Source of the DNA: Caprella mutica | Taxonomy: Eukaryota; Arthropoda; Malacostraca; Amphipoda; Caprellidae | Reading direction: 5' to 3' | NCBI GenBank assembly: GCA_947561585.1 | Contig: CANNZV010003137.1 | Span: forward strand, 47,323-111,322 | DNA length: 64,000 nucleotides | Shown here: positions 44,223-54,131 of the stretch, piece by piece | Numbering within the stretch: position 1 is the first letter of the stretch | How the letters are laid out: each line of letters starts with the position of its first letter | Program-made: the position numbers and the translations under genes | The notes under the pieces: generated by a model | What the model saw: only the letters and a program-made list of their open reading frames with translations | Databases searched by the model: none | What the model was told of the DNA's origin: nothing

Positions 44223-44959
44223 GGCAACCGCTCCACCGTCAATCCGCCATTCTTGGTCTGCCGGATCTGTTCAAACGCGTCACGCGTGACAGAAGGAAAA
44301 CGCACCTCATCTCCGGGGCGCAGCAGGAACGGTGACGAACTTTCAGGCCGGAACAGGCGCGCCGCCGTCTGCCCCACATGGCGCCAACCGGTGGGTGTGG
44401 TCACGGAAAACAGCACCAACTGCCGGATCGCCACTACCAATGCGCCAACAGGCACTTGCGGGGTCAGGCCGGTTTGGCGTGGGATGTCCCATGCCTTTGG
44501 CAGTGTGCCCATATAGGGTTGGCCGGGTGCAAATCCGATGGCCGTCACCCGCACCTGTGCTTCGGACAGCGACCGGATCGCGTCTTCTTCGGTCAACCCG
44601 GCGACCTGCGCTGCCTCGGCCAATTGCGGCGCCAGATCACTGCCATACACCGTTGGGATCGTCACCCGCCTGCGGCCCTCGGGCAACGGGGCCGCGTACC
44701 AATCTTGTGCCTCTAGCAGCGCGCGCAATTTCGAGGCCAGATCGGCAGGTGTCAGGTGCAGTGGATCAAACCGCAAAAAGGTTGAAACCAATGAGGTCGA
44801 ACATTCCTCAACCCCTTCCCAACTTTCCCGTTCCACAGCCGCGCGAAACGCCAAGGCAGCGCGGTTGGCAGGTTCATCCAGCGCGTCGCCAAAACGGACC
44901 AGCAGTCCGTCCAGACCGACTGTCGCGAGCGAGGGAAAGGCAAGGGTTTCTGACGTCAT
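44219..44959 (-). CDS. pxpB: 5-oxoprolinase subunit PxpB
   Basis: 246 aa of the KipI/allophanate-hydrolase subunit 1 family. The AIGFAPGQPYMGTLPKAWDI motif and the RPESSSPFLLRPGDEVRF end are typical. First gene of the pxpBCA operon, about 75 bases after the class V aminotransferase stop, so it may share a transcript with that gene. Confidence 0.94.
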   Translation of the reverse strand: MTSETLAFPSLATVGLDGLLVRFGDALDEPANRAALAFRAAVERESWEGVEECSTSLVSTFLRFDPLHLTPADLASKLRALLEAQDWYAAPLPEGRRRVTIPTVYGSDLAPQLAEAAQVAGLTEEDAIRSLSEAQVRVTAIGFAPGQPYMGTLPKAWDIPRQTGLTPQVPVGALVVAIRQLVLFSVTTPTGWRHVGQTAARLFRPESSSPFLLRPGDEVRFPSVTRDAFEQIRQTKNGGLTVERLP

Positions 44960-45034
44960 GATCCGCCTACAGGATCACGCTATGCACGTCCTGTCCAGAG
45001 GCCCAAACCCGTCTTGTCGCCGGGCAAAACTTGG

Positions 45035-46285
45035 TTAGTCCGAGTGCAGGGCGTGGACCGCAGAAAGAAAGGTTTTTACCTCATCAAGGCTGTTATAGTG
45101 GGCCAGTGAAACGCGGATGCAATCTGGTTGGTTTAGCGGATTCAGAATGTTGCCCGAATAGTGATCGGCCTTGCGAATATGCGTTCGAATGCCCTGTGCA
45201 TTCAAAGCATCCACAATGTCGGACGAAGGGTGTGCCGCGCTGTAAAAGCAGACCAGACCTTCGCGCGCGGGATTGTCAGCGCCGCCAATAATGCTCACCC
45301 CAGGCAGATCGGCAAGGCCGGGGTGGTTGCCCGCTCCATGGATCATTGCATCGGTCAGTGCGTGTTCATGCGCGTGAATTGCCTGCGCTGCTGCGTTGAT
45401 CCTGCTACGCGGATCGTCCGCGTCGCTGACCTGTGCGCCCAGCCAGTCGAAATAGCCAACCACGTCTGACATTGTCGCGTAGGCCCCAGTGTCGCGCGTG
45501 CCCAGCTCCCATTGCTGCGCCGGTCCTCCGACGAGATTGTCGTGACCCGCCGCGCAAAGCCGGTCTGACGCCCATGCCACGCCGTACCCATGACGCGAAA
45601 ACACTTTGTAGGGCGAAATCACATAGCCATCGATCGGCGCACCAGACAGGTCGATGCCGCCGTGGCACGCGTGCTGGATGCCATCCACGATGATGAACGC
45701 GTCGGGCGCCTTGGCCCGGATGGCGCGGGCAATTGCTGCGATGTCGTTGCTCATGCCGGTCACCGGCGATGTGTGCAAAATCGTGGCAACGCGCGTGTCC
45801 TGAGTGACATGCGCCGCATAAGCGTCTGCGCTGATGGTGCCTGTCGCGTCATTATGCGCGATTAACACGTGCAGCCGCCCCGTCTGTTCTGCCCAGCGTG
45901 CGCACGCACTGCGCGATGCCGGGTGCTCCACGGTGGACCCCAGAACATGCCCGGCCTCGGGCGCCGCAAGGCACGCATCGCGCACCAACCTGAACAACAG
46001 TTCCGTGCCGCTTTCGCCCCACAATACCGCCCCACCTGATGCGTTAAAGAAAGTCTTCACATCAGCGCGCGCGGTGTTGATCACCGCGACCAGTGCCTGA
46101 CTGGCGGCGTTGTCGCGCCCCTGATTGTCAGGGATCGCGGCAAACCGGGCCGAAGTTTCGACCACCGATTTCAACGTCAACGCCCCTCCGGCGTTTTCGA
46201 AAAAGATGCGCGGGCCGGTAAAGGGGCATTCCTCAACATGGGCGAACCGCGCGCGGATCTCTGACTGCAATTCAGGTGAAAACAT
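45035..46285 (-). CDS. class V aminotransferase (cysteine-desulfurase-like)
   Basis: 416 aa PLP enzyme. IFFENAGGALTLKSVVE is the N-terminal loop; HTSPVTGMSNDIAAIARAI and FIIVDGIQHACHGG give the cofactor Asp and Gln/His; the PLP Lys is in YVISPYKVFSRHGYGVAWAS. The C-terminal part has GIRTHIRKADHYSGNIL. It belongs to the SufS/kynureninase-like branch without the NifS/SufS active Cys loop being evident. It begins one base before the yacG stop. Substrate unknown; it could be a cysteine-lyase or an amino-acid side-chain enzyme. Confidence 0.85.
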   Translation of the reverse strand: MFSPELQSEIRARFAHVEECPFTGPRIFFENAGGALTLKSVVETSARFAAIPDNQGRDNAASQALVAVINTARADVKTFFNASGGAVLWGESGTELLFRLVRDACLAAPEAGHVLGSTVEHPASRSACARWAEQTGRLHVLIAHNDATGTISADAYAAHVTQDTRVATILHTSPVTGMSNDIAAIARAIRAKAPDAFIIVDGIQHACHGGIDLSGAPIDGYVISPYKVFSRHGYGVAWASDRLCAAGHDNLVGGPAQQWELGTRDTGAYATMSDVVGYFDWLGAQVSDADDPRSRINAAAQAIHAHEHALTDAMIHGAGNHPGLADLPGVSIIGGADNPAREGLVCFYSAAHPSSDIVDALNAQGIRTHIRKADHYSGNILNPLNQPDCIRVSLAHYNSLDEVKTFLSAVHALHSD

Positions 46286-46477
46286 TTAATGCGGCTTCCC
46301 TATCGGCGGCTGCATTCGGTCGATCTCTTCCAGCGCGCGTTCTTGATCTTCGGGATCGCGCGACGGTATGGCATAGCTGCCACCCAGCCATTTGGCCAGA
46401 TCCACATCTGCACAGCGTTTTGAACAAAAGGGCCGAAATTTCGGATCAGTGTCCTTGGCGCAAATCGGGCACGTCAT
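46286..46477 (-). CDS. yacG: DNA gyrase inhibitor YacG
   Basis: 63 aa zinc-finger protein from the ATG at 46475-46477. The four Cys ligands are in TCPICAK and FCSKRCADVDLAKWL, the YacG pattern. It binds the GyrB subunit and limits gyrase activity. The start overlaps the rng stop by ATGA in the usual maf-rng-yacG order. Confidence 0.93.
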   Translation of the reverse strand: MTCPICAKDTDPKFRPFCSKRCADVDLAKWLGGSYAIPSRDPEDQERALEEIDRMQPPIGKPH

Positions 46478-47508
46478 GGCAGCAACGCCTTCAGCGGTAC
46501 ACGGTCCCGTTTGCGCTGGACCTCCATCAGGCCCAGCTGCGTCCACCCGGCAATGATGGTTTCGGTTGGGTCAGATTTCAGCGCAGCACGCAGCGCGCTT
46601 TCCACCTGACGGCGGTCCTTTTTGGGGCAGGGGGCAGGATCAATGATGATCTGTCCGCCCAGCCCACGCAGCCGCAGTTGTCGCGGCAGATCGCGCATTG
46701 CGTTCAGGTTGGCTTTCAGGCCCGCCGCGGGCGACGTATCGCCCCCTGTATTGATGTCCACCGCCACAAGCGCCGAGGTGGGTTCAATGATCATCGAATG
46801 GCCTTGCGGCAGAGCAACACGCGCGGCGCGCGCATCGTCGATCAATTCGTGCACGCCGTGGCGTTCAAAACTGCCTGCGTCGCTGTCCAAATCCGCAGGA
46901 TCGGCCCACTCGCGCCATGCCAAAGTGTGCGGCCCGTCGCCCTCAACCAGCAGTTCGGCGTCGCCATCGGAATCGTCCAGCACCTGACGTGCCAGCGCCG
47001 ACGTTGCGATGACATCTTCGGCAATGTCGCCAATCTCTTCGTCCGCGCAGGATGACCGCAGGATCAGCCCCGCCTCTTCGGGCAAGGGGGCTTCGGCCAA
47101 CCCGGCATGGGCGGCCTCCAGTACCGCCTCGCGCAGCTCATCATCTTTGATCCGGCGTGACACGTTGACCCCCGGTGCGCCGGGCGTAACAATGGCATAA
47201 CGCGATTTGAACAGCAGTCGGGTGGTGACCGGAATCGCCTTGCCCGGCTCGGCAAAGCCGGTGACCTGCACCAACATACGCTGTCCCGGCTTCACGCCCT
47301 TGACCTGTCGGACAAAGGCATTGCCATCCGGAGTGCGCAGGAACATCCCACCTTGTCCTTTGACAGGCCGTTCGGCCACCGCGCGATAGATCGCGCCAGG
47401 GCGGGGAAAGTCGTGGTCGATCATCAGATCGTCCAGTTTGCCGTCGCGGATCAGGGCGGCCGCCGCGCGGTCCCCCAAATGATCCAATGCGATTGTAAGA
47501 CGTGTCAT
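46474..47508 (-). CDS. rng: ribonuclease E/G family protein
   Basis: 344 aa from the ATG at 47506-47508; the product is a short RNase E/G without the long C-terminal scaffold. The RNA-binding S1-like part is at the N-terminus. [20 protein letters not shown] is the catalytic Asp-containing DNase-I-like region, and [16 protein letters not shown] follows, where E. coli RNase E/G has LR.LGG.IVIDF. The zinc-link CxxC of full RNase E/G is not evident. It overlaps maf and yacG. Likely an rRNA or mRNA processing enzyme; a reduced or specialised version. Confidence 0.9.
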   Translation of the reverse strand: MTRLTIALDHLGDRAAAALIRDGKLDDLMIDHDFPRPGAIYRAVAERPVKGQGGMFLRTPDGNAFVRQVKGVKPGQRMLVQVTGFAEPGKAIPVTTRLLFKSRYAIVTPGAPGVNVSRRIKDDELREAVLEAAHAGLAEAPLPEEAGLILRSSCADEEIGDIAEDVIATSALARQVLDDSDGDAELLVEGDGPHTLAWREWADPADLDSDAGSFERHGVHELIDDARAARVALPQGHSMIIEPTSALVAVDINTGGDTSPAAGLKANLNAMRDLPRQLRLRGLGGQIIIDPAPCPKKDRRQVESALRAALKSDPTETIIAGWTQLGLMEVQRKRDRVPLKALLP

Positions 47509-48095
47509 AAGATCGACCTGTACAAAGGATATCCCGCCGCTTGAAGCAAATTCGCCGTCTCTGCCAAAGGCAACCCCACAACTGCGGTGAATGATCCACT
47601 GATCCACGGGATCAACGCGCCAGCGGGGCCTTGGATACCGTAGCCTCCTGCCTTGCCACGCCAGTCGCCGCTGTCCAGATAGGCGTTCATCTCCAAGTCG
47701 GACAAAGCCTTCATCTTGACCTGCGTGACCACGTCACGTTCCCACACGCGCCCGCCGCGTCGCACGGCAACTGCGGTAATCACCCGGTGTCTGCGCCCCG
47801 ACAGCATCGCCAGAAACGCCGCCGCTTCTTTTTCATCCTCAGGTTTCCCAAGGATGCGTCGCCCAAGGGCAACCGTTGTGTCCGCCGACAAGACAACCTC
47901 GTCTTCAGTCGCCGGAATGGCCAAAGCCTTCTCTCGCGCCAAACGCACACAATAGGGGCGTGGCATTTCCCCTTTCAAAGGGTCCTCATCAATGTCCGGC
48001 GGGCGAATATCATCGGCCACCACTCCGATCTGCGCCAGCAATTCTTTGCGGCGGGGGCTGCCGGATCCAAGGATCAAACGCGGCATGTCGCTCAT
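47505..48095 (-). CDS. maf: Maf-family nucleotide pyrophosphatase
   Basis: 196 aa from the ATG at 48093-48095; the frame stays open far upstream through the GC repeat. [18 protein letters not shown] is the N-terminal Maf motif, [20 protein letters not shown] the catalytic Asp region and [20 protein letters not shown] the C-terminal signature. It hydrolyses dTTP/UTP or modified nucleotides as a house-cleaning enzyme. First gene of maf-rng-yacG. Confidence 0.95.
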   Translation of the reverse strand: MSDMPRLILGSGSPRRKELLAQIGVVADDIRPPDIDEDPLKGEMPRPYCVRLAREKALAIPATEDEVVLSADTTVALGRRILGKPEDEKEAAAFLAMLSGRRHRVITAVAVRRGGRVWERDVVTQVKMKALSDLEMNAYLDSGDWRGKAGGYGIQGPAGALIPWISGSFTAVVGLPLAETANLLQAAGYPLYRSIL

Positions 48096-48150
48096 GGGGC
48101 GCCTTTCTGAACAGAACCGGTCTGTGCCTGACCCTGTGTTTCCAATTGCT

Positions 48151-48200
48151 GAAAATATCCCGGGGGGACCGCCGCAGGCGGGCGGGGGGGAAGGGCCCCC
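48151..48200. repeat. GC-rich intergenic repeat-like element
   Basis: GAAAATATCCCGGGGGG leads into hairpin CCGCC-GCA-GGCGG (48169-48181) and then a G-run paired with GGGCCCCC. In my general experience this ATATCCC-plus-GC-hairpin style is frequent between genes in Rhodobacteraceae. It lies between DUF1244 and maf. It could act as a terminator of the DUF1244 transcript. Confidence 0.5.
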
Positions 48201-48207
48201 ATGCCCC

Positions 48208-48522
48208 TTACTTTTTATCCAGCACGTTTTCTTTGAACGCCTGTTCAAATGCGGCTTGTTTTTCCGGGCTGGCCTCTGTCTGGGACTGAACCTTCCAGTC
48301 GTCATAAGGCATCCCGTAATAGACCTCGCGCGCCTGCGCTTTGTCCATTTCGATGCCGCGTTCGTTGGCGGCTTCCTGATACCAGCGGCTCAGGCAGTTG
48401 CGGCAGAACCCGGCAAGGTTCATCAGGTCAATGTTTTGCACATCGCGCCGGTCTTCCATCAAGTGCTGACGCAAACGGCGAAACGCGGCGGCTTCGATTT
48501 CAATGCGGGTCTGATCGTCCAT
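48208..48522 (-). CDS. DUF1244 protein
   Basis: 104 aa from the ATG at 48520-48522. The family core is clear: [20 protein letters not shown] then [18 protein letters not shown] and [10 protein letters not shown]. The CRNC pair may bind a metal. DUF1244 proteins are small helical proteins conserved in Alphaproteobacteria and without a known function. A GTGAT-N4-ATCAC palindrome lies about 60 bases upstream. Confidence 0.93.
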   Translation of the reverse strand: MDDQTRIEIEAAAFRRLRQHLMEDRRDVQNIDLMNLAGFCRNCLSRWYQEAANERGIEMDKAQAREVYYGMPYDDWKVQSQTEASPEKQAAFEQAFKENVLDKK

Positions 48523-48576
48523 GATCGGATGCTCCTTGGTGGGGACCAGTTGTTGGTCAGTATCTGTGTCAGCGTT

Positions 48577-48590
48577 GTGATGTAAATCAC
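48577..48590. promoter_or_regulatory. FNR/CRP-type palindrome upstream of DUF1244
   Basis: GTGAT-GTAA-ATCAC is a perfect 14-base palindrome. It differs from the FNR consensus TTGAT-N4-ATCAA only at the outer base of each arm. It lies 55-68 bases upstream of the DUF1244 start and overlaps the stop of the next gene. A binding site for an FNR/DNR-like regulator is possible. Confidence 0.35.
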
Positions 48591-49339
48591 TCAGGCACGC
48601 GTGCCAATGCACGCTCTAGTAAAGGCGCCAGCCGGGCGCCCCAGTCTGCCTGATCATGAGGCGTCTCAATCAGATCATTCCTGATCTCGATCAGCGTATT
48701 GTTGCGCCCGTGCTTTAACGCGTGGCGATCCACGGCGTCGCCGGGCAAATGGCCGGGATAGGGTTCATTGCGGTCGACCACCAGATCGGGTTCAGCCCGC
48801 AATTCTTCGATAAACGGATCGGACAGCCGCCGGTCCCACGCGTGCAAAATGCCAACGTGCCAAGGCCGCGCGGGGCGCCCACGCAACTGCCGCGTAAAGG
48901 AATGCACCGACACGATCGCCACATCGTCATGCCGTGCTGCCAATCGCTCTAGCGCGTTGTGGTATGGCCGATAATACGCCTCTAGCCGCCGTTCCTTTTC
49001 TACGGCATCCGCGTGCCGGTTGCCGGGAATTACCGACCCATCATAAAGCCGCATCAACAACGTTGGATCGTCTTCGCCCCGGTTCGGGTCGATCACAAGG
49101 CGCGAAAAATTTGACAGAATCACCGGTGCGTTCAAGGCAGTGCCCAATGCGCGGGCCACGCCTGCGGCGCCAACATCATAGGCAATGTGGCGCCCCATGT
49201 CCTCGGGCGGCAGGCCCAATGTCCCTCCCAGATCGGGTGGAACGATGTTTGTCGCGTGATCGCAGGTGATCAGCCACCGGCTGTCTCGTGCTTCGCCTTC
49301 GATGTGGTATGGCAGGTATGTCATTGTCGTGTCATTCAT
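48587..49339 (-). CDS. N-formylglutamate amidohydrolase family protein
   Basis: 250 aa from the ATG at 49337-49339; other in-frame ATGs lie at 49348 and 49324 and none has a strong ribosome site. LITCDHATNIVPPDLGG holds the metal-binding Asp-His. RLVIDPNRGEDDPTL, IVSVHSFTRQLRGRPARPWH and TLIEIRNDLIETPHDQ are the remaining family motifs. HutG-type enzymes remove formate from N-formylglutamate in histidine breakdown, but stand-alone members have other substrates. No hut genes are nearby. Confidence 0.9.
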   Translation of the reverse strand: MNDTTMTYLPYHIEGEARDSRWLITCDHATNIVPPDLGGTLGLPPEDMGRHIAYDVGAAGVARALGTALNAPVILSNFSRLVIDPNRGEDDPTLLMRLYDGSVIPGNRHADAVEKERRLEAYYRPYHNALERLAARHDDVAIVSVHSFTRQLRGRPARPWHVGILHAWDRRLSDPFIEELRAEPDLVVDRNEPYPGHLPGDAVDRHALKHGRNNTLIEIRNDLIETPHDQADWGARLAPLLERALARVPE

Positions 49340-49498
49340 GATTGCCATGACATAGGGCAGTTGCGCCCGGAATGGAATTAGGTGATAAACCAGAAAACCG
49401 TTAGCGGTAACACATTCCGCGACTTGCTTATGACGCCTGCGATACAGTCCAGGGTGAAGCAGGTTTGACTGGCCTGAAAGACAGGCAGGAGAAAATAG

Positions 49499-50944
49499 AT
49501 GAAGCGCGAAAGAAACGTCAAGATTGTGGCCACCCTTGGCCCAGCCTCCAGCAGCTATGAAATGATCCGCGCCCTGCACGAAGCGGGTGCCGATGTGTTC
49601 CGGCTCAATATGAGCCACGGTAGCCACGAAGAGATCACCGAAAAACACAAAATCATCCGCCAGGTAGAAAAGGATCTGGACAGCCCGATCTGTATTCTCG
49701 CGGACCTTCAGGGTCCGAAACTACGCGTTGGCGTGTTTGAAAACGGCGAAGAGGAACTTGAGTGGGGCGAAAGCTTCCGCCTTGATCTGGACGACGCGCC
49801 CGGCACCCATAAACGTGTCCAGCTTCCGCATCCTGAAATTTTTGCAGCGCTTGAAACTGGCGCTCATCTGCTTGTCAACGATGGCAAAATTCGCCTGCGT
49901 GTCGAAGAATGTGGCGCCGATTTTGCCAATTGTACTGTGGTCACGGGTGGCACAATTTCCAACCGCAAGGGTGTGAACGTCCCTGATGTTGTGTTGCCTT
50001 TGGCTGCGTTGTCGGAAAAGGACCGCAAGGATCTTGAATTCGTCTGTGCGCTGGGTGTCGACTGGTTGGCGCTGTCCTTTGTTCAACGTCCACGCGATGT
50101 TTGGGAAGCACGCGAATTGGCCAATGGCCGCGCTGCGATCCTGTCCAAGATCGAAAAGCCCGCCGCCGTGAAGGCGTTCGAAGAAATTCTCGAAGTGTCG
50201 GATGGCATCATGGTCGCCCGTGGCGATCTGGGCGTCGAACTTCCTGTGCATTCTGTGCCGCCGATCCAGAAGCGCCTGGTGCGCAAGTGCCGCGCGGCGG
50301 CCAAGCCGGTGATCGTCGCGACCCAGATGTTGGAATCAATGATCGAATCACCCATGCCGACCCGCGCCGAGGTCAGCGACGTGTCTGGCGCCATCTATGA
50401 AGGCACCGATGCAATCATGTTGTCGGCAGAGTCCGCGGCAGGCCAATACCCGATCGAAGCGGTCACCACCATGGACAACGTCGCCCGCGAAGTCGAAGCT
50501 GATCCGACCTATCGCGAGGTGATCGAGGCGTCTCGTCAGGCGGAACGCCGCACCGTGGCCGACGGGATTGTTGCGGCATCACGTGAAATTGCTGAAACAA
50601 CAAACATCAAGGCGATCTGTTGTTTTACCTCTTCAGGTACGACCGCAGCGCTTGTTGCGCGCGAACGTCCACGCGTTCCGATCATTGCCATGACCAGCGC
50701 ACGCGGCACGGCGCGCCGTCTGTCGCTGCACTGGGGCACGAACTGCGTTATGACCGGCGAGCTTGAGCGTTTTAAACAGGCGGTGGTCAACGCTGCCCGC
50801 GCGGCGCGCAAGCAGGGATTTGCGGATGAAAACGACCAGATTGTCGTGACCGCGGGTGTGCCTTTCAACATCCCGGGCACCACCAACATTCTGCGCGTCG
50901 CGCCCTGTGACGAACGCATGATTTACAGCACCGATCCGGAATAA
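49499..50944 (+). CDS. pyk: pyruvate kinase
   Basis: 481 aa. KIVATLGPASSSYEMIRAL and FRLNMSHGSHEEI start the barrel. AILSKIEKPAAVKAFEEIL has the catalytic Lys/Glu region and MVARGDLGVELPVHSVPPIQ the metal-binding Asp. PVIVATQMLESMIESPMPTR and EGTDAIMLSAESAAGQYP are the substrate motifs. It makes pyruvate and ATP from phosphoenolpyruvate. An AGGAGA ribosome site precedes the ATG. Confidence 0.97.
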   Translation: MKRERNVKIVATLGPASSSYEMIRALHEAGADVFRLNMSHGSHEEITEKHKIIRQVEKDLDSPICILADLQGPKLRVGVFENGEEELEWGESFRLDLDDAPGTHKRVQLPHPEIFAALETGAHLLVNDGKIRLRVEECGADFANCTVVTGGTISNRKGVNVPDVVLPLAALSEKDRKDLEFVCALGVDWLALSFVQRPRDVWEARELANGRAAILSKIEKPAAVKAFEEILEVSDGIMVARGDLGVELPVHSVPPIQKRLVRKCRAAAKPVIVATQMLESMIESPMPTRAEVSDVSGAIYEGTDAIMLSAESAAGQYPIEAVTTMDNVAREVEADPTYREVIEASRQAERRTVADGIVAASREIAETTNIKAICCFTSSGTTAALVARERPRVPIIAMTSARGTARRLSLHWGTNCVMTGELERFKQAVVNAARAARKQGFADENDQIVVTAGVPFNIPGTTNILRVAPCDERMIYSTDPE

Positions 50945-51032
50945 ACCGCGCAGGCCACGCTTTTGGGCTTGGCCCGTCCCGGATTCTTGTTAACCTTTTG
51001 CCCAGTCAATGATTGGGCAAAAGAGGTGCGCT

Positions 51033-51260
51033 ATGAACATGGATCCAGATATCACGTTGGTGGTTGGGATCGTTCTTGCGGTTCTTGCAATTCCGTCGAT
51101 CGTTTCGGCCTTTTCTGATAGCCGCTCGCCGCGCGTTGCGACGCTTGTCGTGGTGATCGGGGGTGGCCTGATGATTTATGCGATCACCACCAAGGAAGGC
51201 GGCTATCGGATCAAGGACGTGCCGCCCACCATCTACCGGGTGATTGCCCAATTTCTGTAG
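51033..51260 (+). CDS. small two-helix membrane protein
   Basis: 75 aa from the ATG at 51033, which has an AAGAGGTG ribosome site. Two hydrophobic segments are visible (VVGIVLAVLAIPSIVSAF and ATLVVVIGGGLMIYAI), followed by a charged C-terminus (KEGGYRIKDVPPTIYRVI). It lies 88 bases after pyruvate kinase in the same direction. The length and layout suggest a conserved small inner-membrane protein of Rhodobacteraceae; function unknown. Confidence 0.75.
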   Translation: MNMDPDITLVVGIVLAVLAIPSIVSAFSDSRSPRVATLVVVIGGGLMIYAITTKEGGYRIKDVPPTIYRVIAQFL

Positions 51261-51292
51261 GCGTTTCGGGCCTGCCGAAACGCCTGGCCTGC

Positions 51293-53284
51293 TCAAAGCA
51301 GATCAAAATCGGTGATGTCCAGCACAGTGCCAGGCGTCAGTTCGGCAAAGATCACGGCCTGACCGGCGCCGTTGCCGTCCACATCCAGCCGCAAGAATCC
51401 GGTATTCGGGTTGTAGATCAGGAAGTCATCCGCATCGAGTGCTTGGTTCCCAAATCGCAAGTTGTTGCTGGACAATACCGCAGGCAAAGTACTGAATTCG
51501 ACACTCTGCAGGCTTAGGATATCAATTCCCGCTTCGAAATCCGTGATCACCTTGCGATTGGCGTTGGTGATGTCAGAGTTGAACTCAAAGACATCCGCCC
51601 CCTGACCACCGGTCATCGTATCGCGGCCGGTCCCGCCGATCAGCAGGTCGTCGTGAAACCCGCCATCCATGGAATCGTCGCCCGACCCGCCATCCAGCGT
51701 GTCCAGCCCGGTGCCGCCAAGCAACGTGTCGCGGTTGTTGCCGCCTTCCAGCAGGTCGGCGTTTGCGCCGCCATCCATGGAATCGTTGCCATTGGCCCCG
51801 ATCAGCGTGTCGCCGCCCGCGTCGCCGAACATCGTGTCATCGCCGGATTCGCCCAGCAGTTTGTCGCGCCCGTCGCCGCCTGACAGAAAGTCATTGTCGG
51901 TGCCGCCATTCAGAATGTCATTGTCATCCTCGCCAAAGATCGTGTCATCCCCGGCTTCGCCCAGCAGCCGGTCACGGTGGCGTCCGGGACCAAAGGCGCC
52001 CACGCCCTCTTCGCCGAAAATTTCGTCGTTTCCATCGCCGCCATAGACCCAGTCATTGCCGTCGCCGCCCTGCAGTGTGTCGTTGTTGCGCCCGCCATAG
52101 ATTGTGTCGCGTCCTTCGACGCCGTTCATCAGGTCTTCGAAATCGTCGCCTTGCAGCAGGTTGTCGCCCGCGTCCCCGGCTGTGTCACGCTCGCCAGTAA
52201 TCCATTCTCCGGTGATCATGTTGGTCGTCGCATCATAGTGGAACGCAGCAATATTGCCGACGCCGAAAAACGCGACCTGACTGTTGGATTGCATGTTGGC
52301 CTGCATGGCAAACCCGATTTGCGTGGTGGGCAGGTTATTTTCATTCACCAGCGCGATCATTTGATCTTCAGAACCGTTGTTGTCGCGGGTCCAGGTGACC
52401 ACGACATTCCCGCTGGCATTCACGGCCAGATGCGGGTCGCGGTCCTGCGATCCGTCATCAAGGAAGCTCAATGAAAGAGAGGGGTTGGAGACGTTTTCGC
52501 TGTATTGAAACACGCCAGCGTTGTCGTAGAAATTGACAAAGATGTCTTGCGTCGCAACGAACGAAAACGGTCGTGCCTCGTAGGCCACGGCAAAGCCGCC
52601 ATCAAAGGCGACAACGCTTGGATTGCGCACTTCGCCGGGATTACCGCCAAAATCGATGTCAAAGGTGAATGTGTTGGTCAGCGAGGCATCTTTGCCGCGC
52701 ACCCTGACCACCTCGTCCCCGCTGGACACGGTTTCCAAGGTCACGGCAACCACAACACCACCATCAGACAACAGCGCGCTAGAAAGGTCACCCGAGGAAA
52801 AACTCGGAGAAGTCTCCACCCCGAAAAAGGTGTTCGAAGGTGAGTTGTTGCTGAGAACGCCTGACAGCTGTGTGTCGGTGTCGCTGCCTTGATCAGAAAC
52901 CAATGCAAACGCATAATCGGCACCGGGGAAACGGACCAAACTTGTATCGGTCAGAGGAGTTGCTTGACCAAAAGATATTTGATTTACGAACGTTCCGTCA
53001 ACTTCGTATCGGTAAGCTGTGGCGTTAGATGCTGTTGTCGTTGCGACGGAGACGATAATATCGCCATTCGCCGCTTGGATGACACTGGGGTTGGTCCCGA
53101 CCCTCGCATCGCTGGCAACAATCTGCCCCTGTTCGTTGTAGATGACCAGAATTGACTGGCTGAACGATTGCGCCACAAGCGCGAACCCGCCCGTATCAAG
53201 CGATATGATCTCGGGCGCGGAAGAGGCAGGAATGCCCGGAAGGGTGCCTTCAAGATCGAATACAAGTGCAGATGATATCGCCAT
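51293..53284 (-). CDS. RTX calcium-binding secreted protein (minus strand)
   Basis: 663 aa from the ATG at 53282-53284, which has a GGAGAC ribosome site. The first 370 residues are beta-rich with recurring GGFAVAY/[11 protein letters not shown] strands ([30 protein letters not shown]), suggesting a beta-propeller or similar. From about 415 to 590 there are some ten GGxGxDxux nonapeptides ([29 protein letters not shown]) that bind calcium outside the cell. The final 75 residues look like a type I secretion signal region ([12 protein letters not shown]). No HlyB/HlyD genes are in the window. Its N-terminus is unrelated to the three plus-strand RTX proteins downstream. An adhesin or enzyme carrier cannot be told apart. 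Confidence 0.85.
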   Translation of the reverse strand: MAISSALVFDLEGTLPGIPASSAPEIISLDTGGFALVAQSFSQSILVIYNEQGQIVASDARVGTNPSVIQAANGDIIVSVATTTASNATAYRYEVDGTFVNQISFGQATPLTDTSLVRFPGADYAFALVSDQGSDTDTQLSGVLSNNSPSNTFFGVETSPSFSSGDLSSALLSDGGVVVAVTLETVSSGDEVVRVRGKDASLTNTFTFDIDFGGNPGEVRNPSVVAFDGGFAVAYEARPFSFVATQDIFVNFYDNAGVFQYSENVSNPSLSLSFLDDGSQDRDPHLAVNASGNVVVTWTRDNNGSEDQMIALVNENNLPTTQIGFAMQANMQSNSQVAFFGVGNIAAFHYDATTNMITGEWITGERDTAGDAGDNLLQGDDFEDLMNGVEGRDTIYGGRNNDTLQGGDGNDWVYGGDGNDEIFGEEGVGAFGPGRHRDRLLGEAGDDTIFGEDDNDILNGGTDNDFLSGGDGRDKLLGESGDDTMFGDAGGDTLIGANGNDSMDGGANADLLEGGNNRDTLLGGTGLDTLDGGSGDDSMDGGFHDDLLIGGTGRDTMTGGQGADVFEFNSDITNANRKVITDFEAGIDILSLQSVEFSTLPAVLSSNNLRFGNQALDADDFLIYNPNTGFLRLDVDGNGAGQAVIFAELTPGTVLDITDFDLL

Positions 53285-53494
53285 GGTCAAGTCTCCTGTC
53301 GGCAGCGCCGAAATGCGTTCAAACAACCCAAAATTGTTAAGCTGTTAATAAAAACCAAAAATGAGCCTAGCGGTATTCTGTCCGACCTGTCCACTCAGGA
53401 CTTGCACAACCGCCCATTGCCTTGTAATGGGCACGCTCTTACCGCGCGTCCGGCTCATGTGGCATGCCGAGTCGCGAATACAAAGGAGAGCGAA

Positions 53495-53695
53495 ATGCCC
53501 AAGATGAAGACGAAATCGTCTGCCAAGAAGCGCTTTAAGATCAGCGCAACTGGCAAAGTGATCGGCGGTCAGGCTGGCAAACGCCACGGCATGATCAAGC
53601 GTCACAAGAAATTCATTCGCGATGCGCGCGGCACCACGGTTCTGTCCGAGCCTGACGCCAAGATCATCAAGGGCTTTATGCCCTACGACCGCTGA
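53495..53695 (+). CDS. rpmI: ribosomal protein L35
   Basis: 66 aa. The [20 protein letters not shown] start and the [20 protein letters not shown] core are the L35 family. An AAAGGAG ribosome site precedes it. It is followed by rplT after 15 bases; infC, which often comes first in this operon in other bacteria, is not upstream. Confidence 0.97.
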   Translation: MPKMKTKSSAKKRFKISATGKVIGGQAGKRHGMIKRHKKFIRDARGTTVLSEPDAKIIKGFMPYDR

Positions 53696-53710
53696 TAGGA
53701 GGCTTGAGAT

Positions 53711-54076
53711 ATGTCCCGAGTTAAAGGCGGAACCGTCACGCACGCACGTCACAAGAAGGTTATCAAGGCAGCCAAAGGTTACTATGGCCGTCGCAAGAAC
53801 ACCTTCAAGGTCGCCGCACAGGCGGTCGACAAGGCAAACCAATACGCAACCCGCGACCGCAAGAACCGCAAGCGCAACTTCCGCGCCCTGTGGATCCAGC
53901 GTATCAACGCGGCTGTGCGCTCCCATGACGAGGCGCTGACATATTCGCGCTTCATCAACGGTCTGAACCTTGCTGGCATCGAAGTTGACCGCAAAGTCCT
54001 CGCCGATCTGGCCGTGCACGAACCCGAGGCATTTGCTGCCATTGTGGATCAGGCAAAAGGCGCGCTGAGCGCATAA
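53711..54076 (+). CDS. rplT: ribosomal protein L20
   Basis: 121 aa. The [20 protein letters not shown] start and [20 protein letters not shown] region are standard for L20. It is needed early in 50S assembly. A strong terminator follows at 54103-54131. In most bacteria pheS comes next; here three RTX genes lie between. Confidence 0.97.
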   Translation: MSRVKGGTVTHARHKKVIKAAKGYYGRRKNTFKVAAQAVDKANQYATRDRKNRKRNFRALWIQRINAAVRSHDEALTYSRFINGLNLAGIEVDRKVLADLAVHEPEAFAAIVDQAKGALSA

Positions 54077-54102
54077 GCCTTAGCGATAGACCGAAGATCA
54101 CG

Positions 54103-54131
54103 AAAAGCCGCCCTGCAAGGGGCGGCTTTTT
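54103..54131 (+). terminator. rho-independent terminator of rpmI-rplT
   Basis: AAAAGCCGCCC and GGGCGGCTTTT form an 11-base-pair stem around a short loop, ending in TTTTT. It closes the ribosomal operon and isolates it from the RTX genes and pheS. Confidence 0.9.

Noticed and set aside
51640..52100. Short-period repeats suggesting a CRISPR array or tandem repeat
   Set aside because: They are codons of RTX nonapeptides with no constant direct repeat plus unique spacers.
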